Origin: Cytophagales bacterium
Lineage (GTDB): Bacteria; Bacteroidota; Bacteroidia; Cytophagales; Spirosomataceae
DNA length: 64,000 nt
NCBI GenBank assembly: GCA_013298125.1
Contig: JAAFJP010000007.1
Span: forward strand, 1 to 64,000
Direction of reading: 5' to 3'
Made by a program: the position numbers and the translations under genes. Positions 53,424 through 64,000 of the stretch are shown here, in pieces; positions within the stretch are counted from its first letter, which is position 1; every line of letters starts with the position of its first letter. The notes under the pieces were generated by a model, which saw only the letters and a program-made list of their open reading frames with translations, made no database searches and was not told the DNA's origin.

Positions 53424-53845
53424 GTCAGGGTTTGTTTTTTGGTTGAATTTTATGTTGAAAATTAATATTTTTTTCTTATAATAACTAACATTGTGGAGGT
53501 TCAACCTACAGTGGAGCTGCTCCACGACGTTTATAACAGATAAAAATCAATACTCAGGGTTCTTCTTTAAAGTTGGTACGCCTCCTACAGAACTTACATC
53601 AATTTTTTCTTGTGGAACAAGTACAATAATGTTATTTATCTTTGATGAATCTCGAATTTTTCAACAAAATTTAGTCGAACATTATTTCGTAAAGTGATAA
53701 AATTGGATTTTTGAGATGGGTATTTGATATTTGAAAACAGAAATAAAAATAATAGACAGTCAATTCAACTCACTTTCTAAAAAAGAATTATCAAAATGTC
53801 ATTATCTTTGTTGTAGAATTAAAAAAGACAATCAATCACCCGAGT
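53424..53845. other. Divergent region between the sugar transporter and murQ with small palindromes
   Basis: No gene is credible here. It carries a palindrome GTGGAGCTGCTCCAC (53511-53525), a nearby AGGTTCAACCT palindrome (about 53498-53508), a block TTGGTACGCCTCCTACAG near 53573, and the murQ -7 box at 53803. The GC-rich palindromes look like remnants of a dispersed repeat. Confidence 0.5.
53803..53810 (+). promoter_or_regulatory. Promoter -7 element for murQ
   Basis: TATCTTTG is an exact TAnnTTTG match, 36 nt before the murQ ATG. Confidence 0.55.
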
Positions 53846-54670
53846 ATGGCTGAAATCAACTTAGACTCTTTGACCACCGAAGAAACCTCTCATTACGATA
53901 ATCTGGATAAGATGTCTGTAAAAGAGATTTTGGAAGGAATCAATAACGAAGATAAAACCGTCCCGAATGCCGTTGAAAAGGCTATTCCACAAATAGAAGC
54001 CCTTGTGAATCAGATAGTTCCGAGAATGAAAGAAGGTGGACGTTTGTTTTACATAGGTGCGGGTACGAGTGGGCGTTTGGGCGTAGTGGATGCCTCTGAA
54101 TGTCCGCCGACGTTTGGAGTTCCGTTTGATATGGTCGTGGGGTTGATTGCGGGAGGTGATGGAGCAATCCGTAAAGCCGTAGAAAATGCTGAGGATGATA
54201 TTGAACAAGCATGGCTTGATTTGATGGAATACGATGTGAATGAGTTAGATACCGTCATAGGTATAGCCGCCTCGGGCAGAACGCCTTATGTGATTGGTGG
54301 ATTGAATAAGGCTCGTGAAAATGGTATATTGACAGGAGCAATTTCGTGTAATAAAAACAGTGAAATTTCCCAAGCCGCCGAATATCCGATTGAGGCAATC
54401 GTAGGGGCGGAGTTCGTAACAGGCAGTACCCGTATGAAGTCTGGGACGGCTCAGAAGTTGGTTTTGAACATGATTTCTACCTCGGTAATGATTCAATTAG
54501 GGCGAGTTCGTGGCAATAGAATGGTAGATATGCAACTGAGTAACAACAAGTTAGTAGTCCGTGCCGAAAATATGGTGATGAAAGAATTGGGGATAGAAAG
54601 AACATTAGCTGAGTCACTTCTACAAGCACACGGAAGCGTAAGAGCTTCGATAGATGCTTATAGAAAGTAG
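53846..54670 (+). CDS. murQ: N-acetylmuramic acid 6-phosphate etherase
   Basis: 274 residues, a SIS-domain enzyme. Signatures are GGRLFYIGAGTSGRLGVVDA (about 62-81) with SECPPTFG, the segment VIGIAASGRTPYVIGGLNKA (about 136-155), and STRMKSGTAQKLVLNMIST. MurQ cleaves the lactyl ether of MurNAc-6-phosphate to give GlcNAc-6-phosphate, allowing cell-wall sugar recycling. No MurNAc kinase or PTS gene is adjacent, so the phosphate source is elsewhere. The divergent FHS transporter may supply the sugar. Confidence 0.97.
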   Translation: MAEINLDSLTTEETSHYDNLDKMSVKEILEGINNEDKTVPNAVEKAIPQIEALVNQIVPRMKEGGRLFYIGAGTSGRLGVVDASECPPTFGVPFDMVVGLIAGGDGAIRKAVENAEDDIEQAWLDLMEYDVNELDTVIGIAASGRTPYVIGGLNKARENGILTGAISCNKNSEISQAAEYPIEAIVGAEFVTGSTRMKSGTAQKLVLNMISTSVMIQLGRVRGNRMVDMQLSNNKLVVRAENMVMKELGIERTLAESLLQAHGSVRASIDAYRK

Positions 54671-54671
54671 T

Positions 54672-54780
54672 TGTTGAGTTTTAAGTTATTAAGTTGATAA
54701 GTTTTAAGTTGATAAACTAAATATATGTTTGGCATAGTTTAATAACTTAACAACTTAAAAATTAGCAATTTAACTCATTA
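54672..54780. repeat. AT-rich inverted repeat after murQ
   Basis: The left half (about 54672-54716) repeats TTAAGTTGATAAG and TTTTAAGTTATTAAG. The right half (about 54738-54780) holds the reverse complements TTTAATAACTTAACAACTT and AATTTAACTCATTAAC. It is likely the murQ terminator, and is built from a repeat word found only here. Confidence 0.65.
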
Positions 54781-54933
54781 ACAAAACATTAACACAAGCC
54801 CTTGAAATAAGTGATTATACTATTCGTTTTAACGAAAACAGATAGAAAAAGATAATAGATAAGTAGGAAATAGATAATTTCGCCTCTTTGAAAGATAAAC
54901 AATTTAGTCCCCAAAAAATACATTCAATTGATC

Positions 54934-55272
54934 ATGAAAAAAGTATTATTCAGTGCCATGTTGCTTGCAGGATTTGCGATGAATGCACAAGCACAAGAGT
55001 TTCCAGATGACATTAAACCATTAATGTCGAAATATACTTGTACGGCTTGTCATAAAGTTGATACAAAATTGGTAGGTCCAGCTTATACAGAAGTTGCTAA
55101 AAGAAAATATACTGATGCTCGTATCGTAGAATTAATCGCCGCTCCAAAACCAGAACATTGGCCTGGTTATCCTCCGATGGCAGCTTTGAAAGTTCCTGCC
55201 GAAGATGCTTTGAAAATAGCAAGTTGGATTAATACATTAGCTCCAAAGAAAGGTGCTAAAAAAAAAGCGTAA
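54934..55272 (+). CDS. Periplasmic c-type cytochrome (single heme)
   Basis: Start at ATG 54934 (MKKVLFSAMLLAGFAMNAQA), 112 residues; an upstream TTG at 54928 gives a slightly longer frame. Signal peptide to about 20. Heme-binding CTACH (Cys36, Cys39, His40), the GP motif in LVGPAY, and a likely axial Met82 in YPPMAAL. Typical class I cytochrome c of about 10 kDa, carrying electrons in the periplasm. The Lys-rich tail (APKKGAKKKA) is unremarkable. A strong terminator follows. Confidence 0.94.
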   Translation: MKKVLFSAMLLAGFAMNAQAQEFPDDIKPLMSKYTCTACHKVDTKLVGPAYTEVAKRKYTDARIVELIAAPKPEHWPGYPPMAALKVPAEDALKIASWINTLAPKKGAKKKA

Positions 55273-55308
55273 CTAAGGTAAAAAAGGCTTAGAGTGCATA
55301 CAGAATAC

Positions 55309-55350
55309 TAAACCCCATAAACTTATCACGAGTTTGTGGGGTTTATTTTT
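55309..55350 (+). terminator. Terminator after the cytochrome c gene
   Basis: A 15-bp stem (55309-55323 with 55331-55345, one G-T wobble), a 7-nt loop and a following T run. Confidence 0.87.
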
Positions 55351-55435
55351 GACGGCTTAAAAACACGTTTTCCACAAATATTCTTTAACTTGCATTTCTT
55401 TGACTTTCAAGGTATTAAACACATTCCTAACTTAA

Positions 55436-58648
<3,213 letters not shown>

Positions 58649-58653
58649 ATTTA

Positions 58654-58714
58654 ATTTCCATAAAATAAGAAGGGTTAGTGGACATTCTGCTAACCCTTCT
58701 TATTTTATGGAAAT
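58654..58714. terminator. 25-bp perfect hairpin after the beta-galactosidase gene
   Basis: Arms 58654-58678 and 58690-58714 are perfectly complementary over 25 bp around an 11-nt loop. The core AGAAGGGTTAG and flanking A/T runs make it a terminator active in both directions. Confidence 0.88.
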
Positions 58715-58803
58715 ACAGGTAAGTACAGGTGTATCATCTCCCAAAGATTGAATAGATTTGTAAAATCATACTTTTTCGCAGTTTAACCATAATTTCAATT
58801 CAA

Positions 58804-59877
58804 ATGGGAGCAATTTTTGGCGTTATTTTTCACTTTATCGGTGGTTTTGCATCGGGTAGTTTTTATATTCCTTACAAAAAGGTAAGAGGTTGGTCTTGGG
58901 AGAGTTACTGGATTACGGGTGGGGTTTTCTCTTGGCTAATCGTGCCACCCATTGCCGCTTATTTGACGATTCCAGACTTTGCTTCAATCATTGCGAGTAC
59001 CAGTGGGTCGGTGTTACGTTGGACGTATTTGATGGGTTTGTTGTGGGGCATTGGAGGTTTGACTTACGGTTTGGGCGTTCGATATTTGGGGGTTTCTTTG
59101 GGTAGTTCTATTATTTTGGGACTTTGTTCGGTTTTTGGTTCATTGATTCCTTCGATTTATTATAACTTCAATCCTACGGCGGGCAAAGATACCATTCACG
59201 ATTTGATGACGACTTCATGGGGGCAAATGGTTTTGTTAGGTTTAATAATCTGTGTATTAGGTATCTTCATTTGTGGAAAAGCGGGAGGAATGAAAGACAA
59301 AGACCTCAACGGACAGACCACCGATAATGCAGAATTTGACATCACTAAGGGCTTAGCTTTTGCTGTTGTTTCAGGCGTTTTGAGTGCTTGTTTTAGCTTC
59401 GGAATTGAGGCAGGTTCGAGTATGGCAATGACCGCAAATACTAACTGGATGGCTCAAAATCCAGGGCAGGGAGAGTTTTTATTCAGAAATAATGTGGTTT
59501 ATGTCGTAATCCTTTGGGGTGGACTAACAACCAATTTTTTGTGGTGTATGTACTTGAATTTCAAGAACAAATCTTTCGGAGATTATTCTAATGACCGCAC
59601 GCCATTGTTGAAAAATTACATTTTTTCAGCTCTTGCAGGAACAACTTGGTTCTTACAATTCTTCTTTTACGGCATGGGCGAAAGTCGTTTGGGTAATGGA
59701 GCAAGTTCATGGATTCTCCACATGGCATTCATTATTTTGGTAGCCAACTCATGGGGCTTAGTTTTGAAGGAATGGCAAGGCGTTTCAAAGAAAACCATGA
59801 CTACGATTGTGATTGGTATTTTAACGATTATTTTGTCCGTTTTAGTGGTAGGATACGGTAACTCGTTGAAAGTATAG
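58804..59877 (+). CDS. rhaT: L-rhamnose/H+ symporter family transporter (RhaT-like)
   Basis: 357 residues, ten transmembrane segments of the RhaT/DMT type. Characteristic stretches are FIGGFASGSFYIPYKKVRGW (about 12-31), WSWESYWITGGVFSWLIVPP, and LGVRYLGVSLGSSIILGLCS, with the ending segment ILHMAFIILVANSWGLVLKE. RhaT imports L-rhamnose with protons. No rhamnose-catabolic genes are adjacent, so the sugar imported could differ. Confidence 0.87.
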   Translation: MGAIFGVIFHFIGGFASGSFYIPYKKVRGWSWESYWITGGVFSWLIVPPIAAYLTIPDFASIIASTSGSVLRWTYLMGLLWGIGGLTYGLGVRYLGVSLGSSIILGLCSVFGSLIPSIYYNFNPTAGKDTIHDLMTTSWGQMVLLGLIICVLGIFICGKAGGMKDKDLNGQTTDNAEFDITKGLAFAVVSGVLSACFSFGIEAGSSMAMTANTNWMAQNPGQGEFLFRNNVVYVVILWGGLTTNFLWCMYLNFKNKSFGDYSNDRTPLLKNYIFSALAGTTWFLQFFFYGMGESRLGNGASSWILHMAFIILVANSWGLVLKEWQGVSKKTMTTIVIGILTIILSVLVVGYGNSLKV

Positions 59878-59915
59878 TATCCCATTAGTATTCATTCCAT
59901 ATTTTCTTATCATTG

Positions 59916-59964
59916 AAATAGGCTATAAATCTATCAATAATCTTGACGGATTCATAGCCTATTT
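59916..59964 (+). terminator. Terminator-like hairpin after the RhaT-like gene
   Basis: AAATAGGCTAT (59916-59926) pairs exactly with ATAGCCTATTT (59954-59964), followed by further T residues; the 27-nt loop is long. Confidence 0.6.
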
Positions 59965-60044
59965 TAACTATTGGCTTCATAAAATTTACTGAGATTTTCG
60001 AAATATGGGATGTTGGTGTTGAACACTTTGGAGGTTTTTTGTAC

Positions 60045-60106
60045 GAAAATACGAAATCCCTCTCTAAAATGAACTTTGACTTTTGCTTCATTTTGGAAAG
60101 GGATTA
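60045..60106. terminator. Imperfect long hairpin downstream of the dioxygenase gene
   Basis: AATCCCT and AAAATGAA in the left arm (about 60055-60075) face TTCATTTT and AGGGATT in the right arm (about 60085-60106) with one or two mismatches. It lies just beyond the minus-strand dioxygenase gene and probably ends its transcript. Confidence 0.5.
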
Positions 60107-60143
60107 AATAAGTCTGGGTAAAAAAGACTTAAAAACATCCTCA

Positions 60144-60923
60144 CTATTCAAACAAAAACGCACTCATCGAAAGGTTTTTCCACTGAAATGCCTGATAAAT
60201 TTTCTTTGGTTTTCCGCCAAAAGCACTGGCAAAAACAAGGGGTAAATAATGCTCTGACGTTGGGTGTGAAATCTTAAATTGCTTGTGATTGTAGGCTGAA
60301 ATGGTTTTTTCGGCATAATTGGGTTTTGAGTCGTCCGCCAATTCCTGACTAATAAAATCGTCAAATTCCTTTGCCCAAGCGTCTGGTTCAATGTCATGCC
60401 CACCAAATTTCTGAATTTCGTTGCGATTATGAACCGAACCCCCACTACCAATAAAAAGCACATTTTCATCACGCAAAGGACTTAGTATCTCCGCCATTTT
60501 TTTGTGAAACGATGGGTCAAGTTTATAGTTTTGAGAAATTTGAATCACAGGTATTTTATCGTTTGGAAACAATAATAGTAACGGAATTAAAGCCCCGTGG
60601 TCAAGTCCACGATTAGGCTCTGCCACCGCATGGATACCGTTTTGATTCAGCATTTCAATCATCCTGTTTGACAATTCAGCATTTCCAGTGGTGCTATAAT
60701 CCGTTTGAAACTCAGGTGGAAAGCCCTCATTCAATTGTGTCATTTTTTGATTAGTACTCACCGAAATAGCATCCGTTTGCCAATGCCCCGAGAAAATTAC
60801 GATAGCAGAGGGTAATGTTTTAAAATGCTCCTCTCTTATTTTCAAGAAATCGGCTCTTAACTTATTGCTTTTAAAAGCCTCATAAATTGTTCCATGTGAG
60901 ACAAATAGACTGGGTTGTTTCAT
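60144..60923 (-). CDS. Extradiol ring-cleavage dioxygenase, DODA type (YgiD-like)
   Basis: Start at ATG 60923 (MKQPSLFVSHGTIYEAFKSN), 259 residues; a longer frame to 60983 overlaps the upstream DoxX gene. Putative metal ligands are His10 in FVSHG, His47 in FSGHWQT and a late His in HPTSEHYLPL, with LDHGALIPL (His109) at the substrate site. Class III extradiol dioxygenases of this type cleave catechols such as DOPA. It follows a DoxX gene and is divergent from an HxlR regulator, an arrangement typical of stress by quinones or other electrophiles. Confidence 0.92.
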   Translation of the reverse strand: MKQPSLFVSHGTIYEAFKSNKLRADFLKIREEHFKTLPSAIVIFSGHWQTDAISVSTNQKMTQLNEGFPPEFQTDYSTTGNAELSNRMIEMLNQNGIHAVAEPNRGLDHGALIPLLLLFPNDKIPVIQISQNYKLDPSFHKKMAEILSPLRDENVLFIGSGGSVHNRNEIQKFGGHDIEPDAWAKEFDDFISQELADDSKPNYAEKTISAYNHKQFKISHPTSEHYLPLVFASAFGGKPKKIYQAFQWKNLSMSAFLFE

Positions 60924-60979
60924 GTTTTTAAGGTAAAATATTGATATTATTTCTACTATCCATAATGCTAAATGGTTTG

Positions 60980-61321
60980 TCAATAAAAAAACAAAATAGC
61001 AAAACCCACCAAACAGAATCCCGCACCGCCCAAAATTTTATCAGCACCATCGCCAGCCGTAATGTGAGCTCCAATTGCACCAGCCAATAATAATGACAAA
61101 CCCACCAAAGCATAACCTCTAAATTTTGGAATAAACAGAGCTATCCCTCCAATCAAATCGACTAATCCCACAATGATTGTACCCGTATGCGAGTACCCCA
61201 AGTGAGCCATATTGTCTAAAAACATATTAACGCCAAAAAAGGGCATTACTACTTTCATGATTCCAATACCTATAAATTGTAGTCCAAAAAGAACAATTAA
61301 AACAGTTTTAAAAATTTTCAT
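60980..61321 (-). CDS. DoxX family membrane protein under HxlR control
   Basis: 113 residues, four transmembrane segments (MKIFKTVLIVLFGLQFIGIG, TIIVGLVDLIGGIALFIPKF, ALVGLSLLLAGAIGAHITAG). The dioxygenase gene follows 56 bp downstream on the same strand. Divergent from the HxlR-family gene by about 120 bp. DoxX proteins often accompany quinone- or thiosulfate-related redox enzymes. Confidence 0.88.
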   Translation of the reverse strand: MKIFKTVLIVLFGLQFIGIGIMKVVMPFFGVNMFLDNMAHLGYSHTGTIIVGLVDLIGGIALFIPKFRGYALVGLSLLLAGAIGAHITAGDGADKILGGAGFCLVGFAILFFY

Positions 61322-61365
61322 TTGTATTTTTTTTAATGTGAGCCACAGAACTATTACCTTTACTA

Positions 61366-61373
61366 TACTTTTG
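61366..61373 (+). promoter_or_regulatory. Promoter -7 element for the HxlR-family gene
   Basis: TACTTTTG fits TAnnTTTG and lies 67 nt before the HxlR start at 61441, in the shared divergent region. Confidence 0.45.
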
Positions 61374-61440
61374 CAAGTGGTTACTACTTTGTATATTAGT
61401 ATGCTTAAAGGAAGTAATGTTCATAATCAACGGATTAACA

Positions 61441-61764
61441 ATGAAAAAAACTGAAAAAAATGTTTGTGCAGTAAGTCACGCCATGTCAATATTGGGTGGT
61501 AAATGGAAAATTGTGGTCATAAGTAGCTTGGTAAACAAGGGAATGCTTCGTTACAAAGAACTGGAAAGAGCCATACCAGAGGTTACGCCAAAAATGTTGG
61601 TGAAGGTTTTGAAGGAGTTGGAAGATGAGAAAATAATAGCCCGAAAAGTATATGCCGAAGTACCCCCACGGGTAGAATATTCGGTTACACCGTTGGGACT
61701 TTCGTTGAATAATTTAATTGTAGAAATACACAAATGGGGAGAGTATCATTTGGCAAATAGTTAA
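61441..61764 (+). CDS. HxlR-family winged-helix regulator
   Basis: Start at ATG 61441 (MKKTEKNVCAVSHAMSILGG), 107 residues; an ATG at 61417 is also in frame. The HxlR fold is plain: CAVSHAMSILGGKWKIVVIS, MLRYKELERAIPEVTPKMLV, and VPPRVEYSVTPLGLSLNNLI. The N-terminal Cys, at the position of the redox-sensing Cys in YodB/HypR-type members, suggests response to quinones or electrophiles. The divergent DoxX and dioxygenase genes are the obvious targets. Confidence 0.94.
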   Translation: MKKTEKNVCAVSHAMSILGGKWKIVVISSLVNKGMLRYKELERAIPEVTPKMLVKVLKELEDEKIIARKVYAEVPPRVEYSVTPLGLSLNNLIVEIHKWGEYHLANS

Positions 61765-61778
61765 GAAAAATGAAGGAT

Positions 61779-62774
61779 TTATTTGCCAAATTTCTCAAAA
61801 TCAAACAAATAAATCCCGCAACCTCCCCCCGCTTCCGAGCCTGCGTATGACCCTTGAAAAGCCATAAACTTAGCATCATCACGCATGACGGGGTTACTGG
61901 AACGGTAGCCTTTTAGGTCTGAGAAGAAGGTCAAGCGTTCATAATTTTTGCCAGTACCGTCCAATTTTAATTTATAAATATCAATGGTACTTGTACCGCT
62001 GGTTATTTGGTGTTTGTCTGATTCTACCAACGTATAAATGCCGTTGGGATAAATGCCTTCGGGTTCGTCATAAGCGAGTGAGTCTTTTGAATAATTAATA
62101 ATTTTACCTGTAAGTATTTGAATACCAAAGACTTCACTTCTAAAACCTATGCCTCTTTTGTATTGAGCAAATATCAGTTCCTCTTCATTTTTACCTCGCC
62201 AGTTCTGTGATTCTAAAATATCTTCATACTTGATTCCTTCGTCCGAAACCACGTTTTTAGCATCTACCAAAAGTTTCTTGTCAATTATCGAAACGACTCC
62301 ATTTTTATATGAAATAGTACCCGAATAAATCTGTAATTGCCCAGGCAAAGTCCACGCAATTTTCATGGTTTTTCTTGAAATGGCTGGACCTTCATCTACT
62401 TCTTCATTGGCAATTCTTTGAGGATGTTTTTGGGAATTTTTATGCAAAATTTCAAAATAAAGTTTGTGTCTTTCCGCCCCGCCACAAAGCAATAAATCAC
62501 CATTTGAAAGGCACATCACACGATGATAGCCATGTCCTTTTTCACGGTTTTCGGGTTTTGTGAGCTGAATAGTAGCCTTTGTTTTTACATTAACCATCCA
62601 AACATCACCCCCAGGTTTATCCAAAAAATAGATTTTTGTTCCATCCAAAGACCATTCGGCTCGCTGTCCGAAATTGGTTAATGAAGTAATATGCAGAGGG
62701 AGTTTATCAGGCGGAAAACAGCCTTGTGCGTATGTGGAGGTAGAAATGAGTAAAAGTAAGAGGAGTTTTTGCAT
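61779..62774 (-). CDS. Secreted PD40/TolB-like beta-propeller protein
   Basis: 331 residues with a signal peptide (to about 16, TYAQ). Repeated propeller blades of PD40 type: QRAEWSLDGTKIYFLDKPGG (about 37-56), VDEGPAISRKTMKIAWTLPG, and SSNPVMRDDAKFMAFQGSYA. The ending AGGGCGIYLFDFEKFGK is typical of WD40-like TolB-related proteins. It probably binds proteins or ligands in the periplasm. It is divergent from a Crp/Fnr gene. Confidence 0.82.
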   Translation of the reverse strand: MQKLLLLLLISTSTYAQGCFPPDKLPLHITSLTNFGQRAEWSLDGTKIYFLDKPGGDVWMVNVKTKATIQLTKPENREKGHGYHRVMCLSNGDLLLCGGAERHKLYFEILHKNSQKHPQRIANEEVDEGPAISRKTMKIAWTLPGQLQIYSGTISYKNGVVSIIDKKLLVDAKNVVSDEGIKYEDILESQNWRGKNEEELIFAQYKRGIGFRSEVFGIQILTGKIINYSKDSLAYDEPEGIYPNGIYTLVESDKHQITSGTSTIDIYKLKLDGTGKNYERLTFFSDLKGYRSSNPVMRDDAKFMAFQGSYAGSEAGGGCGIYLFDFEKFGK

Positions 62775-62824
62775 TATTATTCCTTGATTTTTAGGCTAAT
62801 TTACAAAAAATGTAATTGCTTCGT

Positions 62825-62832
62825 TAATTTTG
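62825..62832 (+). promoter_or_regulatory. Promoter -7 element for the second Crp/Fnr gene
   Basis: TAATTTTG matches TAnnTTTG and lies 36 nt before ATG 62868, which supports that start over the longer frame from 62769. Confidence 0.55.
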
Positions 62833-62867
62833 TAATTTTACCCAACATTTCTAAAAAACCATTCTTT

Positions 62868-63443
62868 ATGCTTTCTAAACTATACGCTCACATTGCTCAA
62901 AGCCTTACTGTTTCCAAAAACCTCAAACAAATTATTGAGCAATATTTTACGTCTTTGCAAATACCCAAAAATACCATTATCGAAGAAGAAGGTAAAGTTC
63001 CACAACATCTATATTTCATCAATGAAGGCTACATGAGGTCATTTTATTATGACAATGACGGCGATGAAGTAACCACTTTCTTGGCTACACCTGAGCAATA
63101 TATGGCATCATTTTTGAGCCTAAGTCAGCAAAAGATTTCTACCGAAAACATAGAAGCAATTACTGATTGTTCGCTCTTAAAAGTCAGTCGAGAAGAATTT
63201 TTAGGAATCATTGAAAAACACCCTGAGTTCAGAGATTATAGTCTGAAAATATTTGAACAGGCATTTTCTGCCATGAATCAACGAGCTAACGATTTAGCCA
63301 CCCTCACGGCGGAACAACGTTATACCCAACTACTTAATAATCAAGGAAATATCCTGCAAAACGTACCCATCCAATACATCGCTTCTTTCTTAGGAATTAA
63401 GCCCCAAAGCCTCAGTAGAATCCGTAAACAAATGATTAAGTAA
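62868..63443 (+). CDS. Crp/Fnr-family regulator (short type)
   Basis: Start at ATG 62868 (MLSKLYAHIAQSLTVSKNLK), 191 residues. Cyclic-nucleotide-binding-like domain (about 20-125: IIEEEGKVPQHLYFINEGYM, SYYDNDG-like turn, EQYMASFLSLSQQK) and a minimal C-terminal HTH (about 145-190: QYIASFLGIKPQSLSRIRKQ). Such short Crp-like proteins are common in Bacteroidota. The following fatty acid hydroxylase gene, 66 bp away on the same strand, is a candidate target. Confidence 0.9.
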   Translation: MLSKLYAHIAQSLTVSKNLKQIIEQYFTSLQIPKNTIIEEEGKVPQHLYFINEGYMRSFYYDNDGDEVTTFLATPEQYMASFLSLSQQKISTENIEAITDCSLLKVSREEFLGIIEKHPEFRDYSLKIFEQAFSAMNQRANDLATLTAEQRYTQLLNNQGNILQNVPIQYIASFLGIKPQSLSRIRKQMIK

Positions 63444-63509
63444 CAATTGTTAAGTAGCCTGGTAGTTTTAATGCTCAATTTTGTATTGAAATTTAAAATA
63501 ATCAAAACC

Positions 63510-64000
63510 ATGATAACATTCGTTCAACAGTATTTAACCACTGTAATTGCCGCCCTTATGATTATGAGCGTGGCTTATCTTATTTTTTGGAAAGTATTTG
63601 GCAACAAATTGAGTAACCGAAAAATTCAACTTTCAACTCGTGCGGGTTGGTCGCAAATAAAAGGGGAAATCGGGACGACTGCCCTGTCGTTTGTGGGAAG
63701 TACACTTTTTATGCTCGTTATTTTATCGTTTAAAGACCAAGGCATAGCAAAATTTTATGTAGAAACGGGGAAATATGGCGTTCCATACGAAATTATGACA
63801 GTTATTCTCATGGTTTTGATTTCGGATACTTGGTTTTATTGGAGCCACCGAATTATGCACCATCCCAAAATCTATAAGTACGTTCACGCCCTTCACCACA
63901 AAAGTTTAGACGTAAATCCTTATACTTCTACGTCGTTTCATGTTATTGAAGCGATTTGGCTTACCGTCTGGATTTTGCCTTTATCAATGGTAATGCCTAT
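63510..64000 (+). CDS. Sterol desaturase/fatty acid hydroxylase family protein (3' end outside window)
   Basis: ATG at 63510; 163 codons are visible and the frame is open at the window edge. Three hydrophobic segments precede the di-iron histidine motifs: HRIMHH (His113, His117, His118) and HALHH (His126, His129, His130), with SFHVIEAIW after. This matches the membrane-bound fatty acid hydroxylase superfamily, which uses a di-iron centre to hydroxylate or desaturate lipids. The last histidine motif should lie beyond the edge. The exact substrate cannot be told from this part. Confidence 0.9.
   Translation, partial: MITFVQQYLTTVIAALMIMSVAYLIFWKVFGNKLSNRKIQLSTRAGWSQIKGEIGTTALSFVGSTLFMLVILSFKDQGIAKFYVETGKYGVPYEIMTVILMVLISDTWFYWSHRIMHHPKIYKYVHALHHKSLDVNPYTSTSFHVIEAIWLTVWILPLSMVMP

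Noticed and set aside
53424-53525. N-terminal extension of the FHS transporter to 53525
   Set aside because: It covers palindromic AT-rich sequence, adds non-hydrophobic residues unlike the family, and a good internal ATG at 53423 precedes the normal N-terminus.

Overview
The window comes from an AT-rich Bacteroidota chromosome, most likely class Cytophagia (Spirosomataceae/Emticicia-like). Supporting signs are a SusC/SusD pair, LytS/LytTR and ECF regulators, many MKK-type secreted proteins, and promoters of the Bacteroidota sigma type (TTG, about 19 nt, TAnnTTTG) upstream of rpoB, plsY, murQ, rpsJ, the RidA gene and others. No rRNA, tRNA, CRISPR array or prophage was recognised. The genus is an inference.

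Left part (1-6,800): the edge of a probable IS630-type element that seems to have cut a secreted-protein gene; a NeuD/PglD-type acyltransferase; a single polypeptide joining a C5-cytosine methyltransferase to an HpaII-like endonuclease; an M14 carboxypeptidase; the fluoride exporter crcB; and a three-gene operon of unknown function ending in a 55-aa zinc-ribbon protein. 6,800-15,700: a SusC-SusD-FG-GAP/ASPIC lipoprotein locus for nutrient uptake, converging on an ECF sigma gene. 15,700-17,650: structured non-coding sequence and a self-inhibited Fic AMPylase whose promoter lies inside a large inverted repeat.

Centre (17,690-31,040): the most unusual part. rpoB and rpoC, normally adjacent, are separated by about 4.8 kb holding two tandem ParE/RelE-like toxin-antitoxin pairs and two large polytopic membrane proteins, all on the same strand and packed like an operon. 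rpoB is not preceded by rplJ-rplL; it has its own consensus promoter and a leader of about 290 nt. rpsJ (40,441) also stands alone, so core transcription and translation operons look broken up in this lineage.

31,000-48,000: mostly signalling and envelope genes. These are a DoxX-like protein/ECF sigma/DUF2461 operon, a LytS-LytTR pair, a lipoprotein serine hydrolase, a DUF5694-like protein, a membrane-anchored AraC regulator, an NTF2-like/PQQ-sugar-dehydrogenase fusion, a YHS-DoxX-Crp/Fnr operon, a LysE exporter, and an OmpR-type two-component system whose kinase and regulator genes are separated by three small envelope genes. 48,000-64,000: housekeeping and carbohydrate genes (RidA, SDR, plsY, M20 peptidase, FHS sugar transporter divergent from murQ, cytochrome c, secreted GH2 beta-galactosidase, RhaT-like transporter), then an HxlR regulator divergent from a DoxX/extradiol-dioxygenase pair, a PD40 protein, a Crp/Fnr regulator and the start of a fatty acid hydroxylase gene.

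Many 3' ends carry long hairpins. Several are built from locus-specific short repeats rather than one shared repeat family, and one is a 26-bp perfect GC-rich palindrome of the kind that is dispersed in genomes.
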